Part shown: positions 1 to 7,281 of the stretch, piece by piece | How positions within the stretch are numbered: position 1 is the first letter of the stretch | How the letters are laid out: each line of letters opens with the position of its first letter | NCBI GenBank assembly: GCA_002427815.1 | Contig: DIZF01000020.1 | Location: forward strand, 191,302 to 255,301 | DNA length: 64,000 nucleotides | From: Ramlibacter tataouinensis | Lineage (GTDB): Bacteria; Pseudomonadota; Gammaproteobacteria; Burkholderiales; Burkholderiaceae_C | Direction: 5' to 3' | The notes under the pieces: model-generated | The model's database searches: none | What the model was told of the DNA's origin: nothing | Seen by the model: the letters and a program-made list of their open reading frames with translations, nothing else | Made by a program: the position numbers and the translations under genes

Positions 1-1
1 A

Positions 2-1486
2 CACAAGACCGCTGATGGCGATAATTGGAAGAATGCTCCTAGCAGGTTGGCGTGCGGTGCCTGCCACGACGGCATCAACTTCGCCACTGGCACAGGGACG
101 GCAATTGGCGCCCGTGGTCAAGTAGCAGGCGGCCATATCGGCGGCGCGCAATCCAGCGACGCACTCTGCGCTGTTTGCCATGATGCAGCGTCAATTCCGG
201 TTTATCACCGGATAACGATCCCGACGCCGAACCAGCCGATCGTCAAGGCTGGTGTCGCGAGTTTCGTCTACAAGATCAGTGGCGTGACAATCAACAGCAG
301 CAATCAGGTCGTGGTCAAGTTCCAGATTCTGAAGGATGGCACCGCGGTCCAATTCAATACCTATGCCGCTGGAGCGCAACTCATCACCGGCTTCACCGGA
401 GGGCCCAGCTTCAAGGTAGCCTACGCGACGGGTCAAGACGGTATCGCCGCGCCTTCCGATTGGAACAGCGGCCACGATGCGGTTAACTTGTTCGATGCTT
501 GGGCCGGACTCAATGGCAACAGTCTTAGCGCACCCGATGCGACGAATACGTATACGGCTGTTTTGGCAGCAAGCTCCATTGGATCGCGCAGTCCGACGTC
601 CCATACGATGGCGGTACCCGCTGATGCCAAGATGGTCACAGCTCTTCTCTCGGACAGCTTTGTCCAAACGGGGCTGACCGATCTCGCTGGCGCTGTGCCT
701 GGCATTCCCGCAATGATGGCGGCGACCGGCAACACGCCGGACGGCAAGCCCAACGTTGCGCGTCGTGTAATCTTCAGCGAAGACAAGTGCAACAGTTGCC
801 ACGAGCGACTCGGCACCAACCCGTACTTCCACAACGGCAACTACAGCATTGCCATGTGCGCGATCTGCCATACGCCGAACCAGGGCGGTAGCACCGGCTG
901 GTCTGCGTCGTTCCGGGTCTGGGTGCACGGCATTCACAGTGCCGGCAAGCGCAGCGTGCCTTTCACTTGGCATGCCGTGTCCGCTACGGAGAATTACTCG
1001 AACCTGGAGTATCCGGGCGTCCTCAAGGACTGCCAGCAATGCCACCTGCCGGGTACGTACGATTTCAGCGCCAGCCAATACACGCCGTCGCTGATTGCTG
1101 GAATGCTCAATGTTCAGGCGACGACTGGCAAGTTGAATCCGGGTAGTGCCACCGCCTACGTGTTCCCGCAAGCAGCGCCGGTTGGCAGCGGCAACTGGGC
1201 CTATGGTCTGAAGGTGGACAACACGACGGACTATGGAACGGGATGGAGCATCAATACCGCCACTGGGGCATTGGTTGCAAAGACGACACAAGGCAGCAAC
1301 CTTGTGACGTCGCCGATCACCGCCGTCTGCTCAACCTGTCACGACACCACGGCAGCGACCGCCCACATGGAAGGCAACGGCGGTTCGTTCTACGACACGC
1401 GTAGCGCCGCGGTGACTAGAACTGAGCAGTGCCTGGTATGCCATGGCAGCGGCAAGGCGATGGATATCAAAGAAGTGCATCAGTGA
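2..1486 (+). CDS. OmcA/MtrC-family multihaem c-type cytochrome, 5' end cut by window edge
   Basis: The frame is open from base 2 with no start, so the gene begins outside the window. The visible 494 residues carry seven haem c motifs in order: CGACH, CAVCH, CNSCH, CAICH, CQQCH, CSTCH and CLVCH. They line up with haems 4 to 10 of the complete paralogue at 3739-6210; both have GDNWK just ahead of the first shared haem. The full protein is therefore probably a decahaem cell-surface cytochrome, the terminal reductase that passes electrons to metals or other extracellular acceptors. A TTG at base 47 could be mistaken for a start but lies inside the conserved region. A strong terminator follows at 1561-1597. 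Family is clear; the acceptor is unknown. Confidence 0.9.
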   Translation, partial: HKTADGDNWKNAPSRLACGACHDGINFATGTGTAIGARGQVAGGHIGGAQSSDALCAVCHDAASIPVYHRITIPTPNQPIVKAGVASFVYKISGVTINSSNQVVVKFQILKDGTAVQFNTYAAGAQLITGFTGGPSFKVAYATGQDGIAAPSDWNSGHDAVNLFDAWAGLNGNSLSAPDATNTYTAVLAASSIGSRSPTSHTMAVPADAKMVTALLSDSFVQTGLTDLAGAVPGIPAMMAATGNTPDGKPNVARRVIFSEDKCNSCHERLGTNPYFHNGNYSIAMCAICHTPNQGGSTGWSASFRVWVHGIHSAGKRSVPFTWHAVSATENYSNLEYPGVLKDCQQCHLPGTYDFSASQYTPSLIAGMLNVQATTGKLNPGSATAYVFPQAAPVGSGNWAYGLKVDNTTDYGTGWSINTATGALVAKTTQGSNLVTSPITAVCSTCHDTTAATAHMEGNGGSFYDTRSAAVTRTEQCLVCHGSGKAMDIKEVHQ

Positions 1487-1560
1487 TCGTCGATTAGTTT
1501 TTCTGCCAAGGTTCTGGGATACGGGAAACGGTATTCCGGGGCAGTAAGCGGCATCAACAA

Positions 1561-1597
1561 GAAACCCGGGGACGGCAACGTCTCCGGGTTTCTTTTT
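1561..1597 (+). terminator. Rho-independent terminator after the first cytochrome gene
   Basis: A 14-bp stem (GAAACCCGGGGACG against CGTCTCCGGGTTTC, one G-T pair) closes a GCAA tetraloop and is followed by a run of five T. It sits 75 bases after the cytochrome stop codon and just before the transposase remnant. Confidence 0.88.
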
Positions 1598-1614
1598 GTC
1601 CGATTGCCCCGAGC

Positions 1615-2448
1615 GTGTTGCCGCCTACCTCGTTCGTCGATGCGTTTCGCGCGCATCCAGCAAGAGCAGCCGAGAGTTTTGAGGCCAAAGAGATGCCGGC
1701 CTACCAACACAGCTGCTTCTCGGTCGATGCCAGCGTCTGCATTGAGGCCACCGACCGCGCAGGGCTGGAGCGGCTCTTGCGCTACTGCGGCCGCCCGCCA
1801 TTTGCGATGGAGCGGCTGCGCCAGCGCGGCGCCGATCTGGTCTATCACTGCCCCAAGCCGCAGACCGGTGGCAAGCGTGGCGAGATGGTGCTCACGCCAC
1901 TGGAACTCATAGACCGGATCGCTGCCCTGGTGCCGCCACCACGCACCCACCGGCACCAGTACTTTGGCGTGCTGGCACCCAACTCGCCACTTCGCGCAAG
2001 CGAAACGGCCATGGCGCAGCCAGCACCCGTCCACGCTCAAGACCAAGCCCCGCTGGCGCAGCCAGGGCAAACTGCTGCGGTCAGCGGCGCACCATCCCTG
2101 GTTGGTGTAGCCCCGCCGCCAGCACCCGAACCCGCTAAGCGCTCACCCGCGCACTACCTGTGGGCCGTGTTGATCGCGCGTATCTACGAGGTGTTCCCAC
2201 TGGTGTGTCCCATCTGCGCCGGGCAAATGCGTCCTATCGCGTTCATCACCGATGGTGCCGAGGTGCGCAAGATTCTGGATCACATCGGGGCGGACTCCCA
2301 AGCACCCCGCATCAACCCGGCGCGCGGGCCACCGCTGTGGGAGGACTGCGGTGCGCCGGTGGGCAAGGGTGTGGAGGTCGAGCCCGATTGGGACGTATCG
2401 GCCCAAATTGCACCCGACTACCAATTCGACCAGCGCATAGCTTGGTGA
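1615..2448 (+). pseudogene. IS91-family transposase remnant, catalytic N-terminus missing
   Basis: The reading frame resembles the C-terminal half of IS91-family (Y2 HUH) transposases: a stretch around FSVDASVCIEA, then RLLRYCGRPPFA, then LTPLELIDRIAALVPPPR and YFGVLAPNSPLR are family hallmarks. A CPICAG motif follows near residue 203. The N-terminal zinc-binding part and the HUH/two-tyrosine catalytic domain are absent, and the frame has only a GTG with no clear ribosome site, so it cannot be an active transposase. It starts directly after the terminator of the upstream cytochrome and ends before a long imperfect hairpin (2466-2512) that may be the element's end. It marks past rearrangement inside the cytochrome array. 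Confidence 0.8.
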
Positions 2449-2465
2449 GCGGTCGGTCACTCGGC

Positions 2466-2512
2466 GAAGCAGACGCGCTTCCGGGGTTTTTCGTGATCCA
2501 AGCGTCCGCTTC
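2466..2512. repeat. Imperfect inverted repeat, likely terminal hairpin of the IS91-like remnant
   Basis: GAAGCAGACGC (2466-2476) is matched by GCGTCCGCTTC (2502-2512) with one mismatch and a 25-base loop. IS91-type elements carry a subterminal hairpin at the end where transposition terminates, and this one lies 17 bases after the transposase stop. Assignment as the element end is inferred. Confidence 0.5.
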
Positions 2513-2568
2513 GACAATAATGTCACCGGCCGCATAAGCACCCTGCAAATATCTCTCGAAGAAACTCG

Positions 2569-2952
2569 ATGAAACACAGCATTATCAAGACCGCCCTGAT
2601 CGCCCTGACATTGTGGATGTCCGCCAGCCTATCCTTGGCCGACGAACCGCAGCCGCAAAAAGCGAAGCAGACAAACGCCGCCGATAAAGCGAAAGCGGCT
2701 GCGAAGAAAAGCAAAGCGGCCCCGCCCAAGGTCGAGCCGGTGGACATCAACAGCGCGACCAAGGAAGAGCTGAAAAAACTGCCTGGCATAGGCGACGCAG
2801 AGGCAGACAAAATTATCGCGGGTCGTCCTTACCTCACCAAAGCGCATCTACAAACCCACAATATAGTTTCACCCGATGTCTACCAAGCCCTGCGGCAACT
2901 GGTTGTCGCCAAGCAGAAGGATAGTAAGTTCGCAAATGACGTGAAAAAGTAA
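2569..2952 (+). CDS. Exported ComEA-like helix-hairpin-helix protein
   Basis: This 127-residue protein starts with a classic signal peptide (about residues 1-24, ending SLSLA before DEPQ). A Lys/Ala-rich linker (about 25-58) follows, then one helix-hairpin-helix domain (about 60-115) with VDINSATKEELKKLPGIGD, typical of ComEA and related exported DNA-binding proteins. ComEA binds incoming DNA in the periplasm during natural transformation, but this copy has no competence genes near it. It lies between multihaem cytochrome genes in the same direction. It may bind extracellular DNA or simply be a cluster-associated small exported protein. The fold and export are clear; the job is not. Confidence 0.85.
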   Translation: MKHSIIKTALIALTLWMSASLSLADEPQPQKAKQTNAADKAKAAAKKSKAAPPKVEPVDINSATKEELKKLPGIGDAEADKIIAGRPYLTKAHLQTHNIVSPDVYQALRQLVVAKQKDSKFANDVKK

Positions 2953-2953
2953 T

Positions 2954-3634
2954 TTGGGCGATCCTGGCCTTGCCGTTTCGGTCGTTCTTTTGAGTCACGG
3001 GATGCTCCGACGTCCGGGCCGCCACCGAACGGACAGGGGAGCGGGAACGCCTTGCAGATGTGGAGGAGGCTCAACGGACACCGTCACGCCCCCGGCGACG
3101 CCGACGTTGTCGATGCAGCAGACACTCTCGACAGCAGCTGCGCAAGCTTCCAACGACACCGCAATCAACCCGACGGCGGCGTTCACGGTGCTTCAGGCCG
3201 CTGGCCTGCCGGCCGTGACGGTCAACAGCCCGCCGAAGGTGAACTTCGCCGTCTTCACGGGCGGCAAGGTGAAGTCCGACCTGGCGCTGTCCAACGTCAC
3301 CTTCGTGATCGCCAAGCTCGTCCCCGGCAGCAACGGCGACCCGGACAAGTGGGTCAATTACGTCTATCGCGCCGAGACGGCCACGGCCGGCGTCGGCCCG
3401 AACGGAAAACCGGTCCTCGCCACGGCACTGCAAGCCACGAGCGACACGAAGCAGACCGGCACCGCCGCCGCGGCGCAGCTGGTGTACAACCCCGACGGCT
3501 ACTACACGTACACGTTCACGACGGACATCAAGAATCCGACGAAGACTCTGTTGTTCGGAGGCAATTCCCGGGCCGCGCGTCTTGCGGAAACGCAAGTGCC
3601 ATTGCAATCGGGGTCGACACCGCGCACCGGTTGA
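2954..3634 (+). pseudogene. Truncated OmcA/MtrC-family N-terminal domain, no haem motifs
   Basis: From about 3110 to 3540 the translation follows the N-terminal domain of the complete cytochrome at 3739-6210: ANDTSVN there is SNDTAIN here, NSPPKVNFAVF is shared exactly, and NPDGYYTYTF is shared exactly. The match stops after TDIKN, and the remaining residues are unrelated. None of the ten CxxCH motifs is present. A vestige of a lipoprotein start (CGGGS) is visible around 3058, without an intact signal peptide in frame. The nucleotide sequence has diverged well away from the intact copy, so this is an old paralogue that lost its haem-bearing part, not a recent duplicate. Confidence 0.75.
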
Positions 3635-3701
3635 AGTAGCATTCTTTTTGGGTTAAAAAGTAATCAAGAATGAACCCGCTCGAGTGTGCTGGTTCCCAAT
3701 T

Positions 3702-3721
3702 TGGCCGGTAATGTCCGGCCA
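3702..3721 (+). repeat. Perfect 7-bp hairpin just before the decahaem cytochrome start
   Basis: TGGCCGG and CCGGCCA flank a six-base loop. The right arm covers the A of an upstream ATG at 3721, which favours the second ATG at 3739 as the true start. The hairpin could influence access to the ribosome site at 3724-3728; that is inference. Confidence 0.45.
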
Positions 3722-3738
3722 TGAGGAGTGAGAAAGTG

Positions 3739-6210
3739 ATGAATTCATGGGTTCGCGTCAGTGCGACAGTCCTGTTCGCGCTGACTGTCGCTAGCTGCGG
3801 CGGCGGCGGTGGTGGGGACGCCACAGTTCCTGGAACCGGTGGCGGTACCACGCCGGTAACTAACGTCAAGGCTGCCATCGATCAGGCGGCGGCGACTCCG
3901 GCGAACGATACGTCCGTCAACGCGTCCGCGTCGTTCACCGTGGTCCAGGCGGCCGGAGTGCCGGCCGTCACGATCAACAGCCCGCCCAAGGTGAACTTCG
4001 CCGTTTTCTCGGACGGCAAGGTGAAAACGGATCTGGCACTTTCCAACGTGAGTTTCGCGATAGCCAAGCTGGTGCCCGGCACCAACGGCAACCCCGACCA
4101 ATGGGTCAACTACATCTACCGCAAGGAAACAGCTACACCTACAGTTGGACCGGGCGGCAAGCCGGTTCTCGCCAGCGCGATGCAGGCGACGACCGACGGC
4201 AAGCAGACCGACCCGGCGCTGGCCGCCGCGCAGTTGGTCTTCAATCCGGACGGCTACTACACGTACACCTTCAAAACCGACATCAAGAACACGGCTCTGA
4301 CGAATGGCGTGACCTTCGAGCCTGGCCGGACCCACCGAATCGCCATCCAGCTGAGCTACAAGAACGCCGCGGGCGACACCGTTCTGGTCAACCCTTATTT
4401 CGATTTCACCGTCGGTGCTGATGGCAATTCAGTTCCGGTCACGGACGCTTCCAAGACCCGCAAGATGACGGACGTCGCGTCGTGCAATACCTGCCACGAA
4501 AAGCTGGGTCTGCACGGCGGTGGGCGCGTTGATACGCAGTTCTGCGTGATGTGCCACAACCCCGGCACCACCGACGCCAACAGCGGCAATGTGCTGACGC
4601 TGGCCACCATGGTGCACAAGATCCACGCGGGCAAGCTGTTGAAAGCGAAGCTCGACGCCGGACAGGGCGGCGAGGACTACACCATCTGGGGCTACCAGGA
4701 CAGCAAGCATGACTACGCGGAAGTCGGCTTCCCGCAGGACCTGCGCAATTGCACGAAATGCCACAGCGGTGCCAACCCGGCCACGCCACAGGGCGACAAC
4801 TGGAAGACCCGACCGAGCCGCGAAGCCTGCCTGACCTGCCACGCCAACAAGGAAGGCTCCGACTGGTTCAATGTGCACAAGGGCATCAATAACAACCAGG
4901 ATCCGAACGACATCCTCACGCTGCTGCCCAATAGCGCCTGCAAGGGATGCCACTCACCCGGAAGCCCCGTGGCGCCCGAGCGCGTCCACTGGAACCAGAA
5001 CGAAGAGAACGCGGCCAAGTACAAGGTGAACATCGAAAGCGCCGTCTACGATCCGACTGCCCGGGTGGTCAATGTCAAGTACTTCCTCTCGGACCCGACC
5101 AACGGCAACGCGGCCTATAACCTCGTTACCTCGGAATGCACGGGCAGCGGAGCCACTCTCACATGCGCCAATACGACGAAGTTCGGTAACTTGAGGTTCT
5201 ACCTTGCCTACCAGAACATGGTCGGCCAGCCGGCCGGCGTGACCGAGTTCTCCGCCTACAACAATGGCGGCAGCGGCGCCAATGTGTTCGCCTACAAGGG
5301 AACCAACGACGGCAGCAACCACTACACGGCGCAAATCCCGGTGCCGGCCGACGTCCCCGGAATTTCCGTGGCCGCAGGCAGCGCCCGCGTCGTCAGCATC
5401 GGCCAGATCAAGGAGCCCAAGCTGGAGGTGAAGTCCATTGCCGACCCGCGGCCGGAAGTGACGCCGCGCACACTCGTCAACGTGGTTGCTCAGAACACCT
5501 TCACTGACATCGCACTGACCGGCACTCTGGTACCGCGCCGCACCGTCGTCGCGACCGAGAAGTGCAACGTCTGCCACGGTGCGCTGGGCACGACCTCGGG
5601 TTCGAACACCCTTGCCGAGGCCTTCCATGGCGGCGCGCGCAACATCGTCGAAGCCTGCGTCACCTGCCACGACCCGAATCGGATGTCGTCGACGGTCATG
5701 ACCAACGGCTTGGCGCTCAACGAGTCGTACCAGTTCAAGCGCATGATTCACGGCATCCACGGCAACTCGAAGCGCACCTATCCGTTCACCCACGGCAACA
5801 CTGTCGTTGGCGTCTTCAACAAGGACGGTACTTCAGCGACGGGCGGAGCACCGCTGGCGGCCAACGTTGAGAATTACGCCGCCGAGGTCGCATATCCGCA
5901 GGTAGGCCTGAACTGCAACTCCTGCCACGTGGACAATTCCTACAAGGTGGACCGCGGCACGCTGGGTGCCGTCATCTCCAAACCCACGGGAGTGACCGAT
6001 CCGATGCAGTGGCTGGTGATCTCGCCCAAGGCGGCCAGTTGCACGGCATGCCACGATGCCCCGGCGGCGATCGCCCACGTGACCAGCTTCGGCAACGCTA
6101 CGTTCGGGAATCGGAGCCAGGCTCAGTCGCTGCAGACGCAGGAGATCTGCGCTGACTGCCATGCCGCCGGTGGGTTCAAAGGCGTGGATATCGTTCACGG
6201 TCAGAAGTAG
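3739..6210 (+). CDS. OmcA/MtrC-family decahaem c-type cytochrome lipoprotein
   Basis: This 823-residue protein is the likely outer-surface terminal reductase of the Mtr conduit. Its start at 3739 has AGGAG ten bases upstream and gives a lipoprotein signal with VASC as lipobox (Cys20), followed by a Gly-rich linker. The N-terminal domain (about 30-240) is haem-free. Ten CxxCH motifs lie between about residues 249 and 804: CNTCH, CVMCH, CTKCH, CLTCH, CKGCH, CNVCH, CVTCH, CNSCH, CTACH and CADCH, the OmcA/MtrC arrangement of two five-haem halves separated by a beta-rich domain. mtrA and mtrB follow on the same strand. Ferric oxides, flavins or humics are plausible acceptors for the family; the actual one is unknown. 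Confidence 0.95.
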   Translation: MNSWVRVSATVLFALTVASCGGGGGGDATVPGTGGGTTPVTNVKAAIDQAAATPANDTSVNASASFTVVQAAGVPAVTINSPPKVNFAVFSDGKVKTDLALSNVSFAIAKLVPGTNGNPDQWVNYIYRKETATPTVGPGGKPVLASAMQATTDGKQTDPALAAAQLVFNPDGYYTYTFKTDIKNTALTNGVTFEPGRTHRIAIQLSYKNAAGDTVLVNPYFDFTVGADGNSVPVTDASKTRKMTDVASCNTCHEKLGLHGGGRVDTQFCVMCHNPGTTDANSGNVLTLATMVHKIHAGKLLKAKLDAGQGGEDYTIWGYQDSKHDYAEVGFPQDLRNCTKCHSGANPATPQGDNWKTRPSREACLTCHANKEGSDWFNVHKGINNNQDPNDILTLLPNSACKGCHSPGSPVAPERVHWNQNEENAAKYKVNIESAVYDPTARVVNVKYFLSDPTNGNAAYNLVTSECTGSGATLTCANTTKFGNLRFYLAYQNMVGQPAGVTEFSAYNNGGSGANVFAYKGTNDGSNHYTAQIPVPADVPGISVAAGSARVVSIGQIKEPKLEVKSIADPRPEVTPRTLVNVVAQNTFTDIALTGTLVPRRTVVATEKCNVCHGALGTTSGSNTLAEAFHGGARNIVEACVTCHDPNRMSSTVMTNGLALNESYQFKRMIHGIHGNSKRTYPFTHGNTVVGVFNKDGTSATGGAPLAANVENYAAEVAYPQVGLNCNSCHVDNSYKVDRGTLGAVISKPTGVTDPMQWLVISPKAASCTACHDAPAAIAHVTSFGNATFGNRSQAQSLQTQEICADCHAAGGFKGVDIVHGQK

Positions 6211-6291
6211 AAGTAGACGCGGGCCGGCGCCCTGGACCCTGAGGCAGGCGCCGGAATCCCGCTTGACGGGCAGAAAGTTCGAGGAGATCGA

Positions 6292-7266
6292 ATGCGAATC
6301 AAACGAGCGATGGCGATCATCGCCTTGGGCCTTTTCGGGCTGGTCGGAACCGCATGGTCGGCCGGCATGGATGCGGCGGCTTCGGCTGTGTGCGTGGAGT
6401 GTCACGATTCCGAGGACTTGCCGGACATGAGCCGCAGCGCGCATGCGGTGACCACGGACCCGCGCACTCCAACCTGCGTGACCTGTCACGGGCCCAGCCC
6501 CACGCACGCGAAGAAGCCGGCGGACGCCAAGGAGAGACCTCACCCCGACCGGATGTTCACAAAGAACGCCATTACGCCGGTGAGCGAACGCAACGCCGCC
6601 TGCCTGACCTGCCACCAGAAGGACGCCAAGCGCGCCCTCTGGGGAGGCAGCCAGCACGAAACGGCCGATCTGGCCTGTTCCTCCTGCCACAAGGTGCACA
6701 CCAACCAGGACAGGGCGCTTGCCAGGACGACTCAGGTGGAACTCTGCATCACCTGCCACAAGGAGCAGCGCACGCAGATGGCGAAGCCATCGCACCACCC
6801 GATTCCCGAAGGCAAGATGAGCTGCACCGACTGCCACAACGTGCATGGATCCGCAGGGCCGAAGCTCGTCAAGCGCGACAGCACCAACGACACCTGCTAC
6901 ACCTGTCACGCGGAAAAGCGCGGACCCTTCGTGCACTCGCATGAGCCGGTGGCCGAAGACTGCGCGATCTGCCACAACCCGCACGGCAGCACCGTGGCGG
7001 CGATGCTCAAGTCGCGCCCGCCGATGCTGTGTCAGCAATGCCACACGCCCCACGTGGCGGGCGGTGTCGGCGCCGTGGGCGGCCAGCCCGGGGTGTTCCC
7101 CCCGGCGGCGCCAGGACAGCTTTCGTCGGCAATCACCGGAACCACCGGCGGCAAGAACGTCGTCAACATATGGCAGGGCCGCAGCTGCATGAACTGCCAT
7201 ACGCAAGTACATGGCTCGAACAACCCTTCGGCGACCAATCCGACGCCGGGCTTCCTGTTCCGTTGA
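6292..7266 (+). CDS. mtrA: Periplasmic decahaem cytochrome c, MtrA/DmsE family
   Basis: This 324-residue protein has a signal peptide (about 1-24, ending AWSA) and ten CxxCH motifs: CVECH, CVTCH, CLTCH, CSSCH, CITCH, CTDCH, CYTCH, CAICH, CQQCH and CMNCH. Length and haem number match MtrA of Shewanella (about 333 residues) and DmsE/PioA relatives. MtrA is the haem wire that plugs into the MtrB porin and carries electrons across the outer membrane to the surface cytochrome. The start has a GGAG-type ribosome site. It sits 81 bases after the surface cytochrome and 15 bases before mtrB, so the three form one unit. PioA-like iron oxidation in the reverse direction cannot be excluded from sequence. 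Confidence 0.95.
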   Translation: MRIKRAMAIIALGLFGLVGTAWSAGMDAAASAVCVECHDSEDLPDMSRSAHAVTTDPRTPTCVTCHGPSPTHAKKPADAKERPHPDRMFTKNAITPVSERNAACLTCHQKDAKRALWGGSQHETADLACSSCHKVHTNQDRALARTTQVELCITCHKEQRTQMAKPSHHPIPEGKMSCTDCHNVHGSAGPKLVKRDSTNDTCYTCHAEKRGPFVHSHEPVAEDCAICHNPHGSTVAAMLKSRPPMLCQQCHTPHVAGGVGAVGGQPGVFPPAAPGQLSSAITGTTGGKNVVNIWQGRSCMNCHTQVHGSNNPSATNPTPGFLFR

Positions 7267-7281
7267 GACCGGAGAATGACT

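Noticed and set aside
3650..3670. A possible second FNR site (ATCAA at 3663-3667) upstream of the decahaem cytochrome
   Set aside because: The matching left half-site TTGAT is absent at the required spacing.
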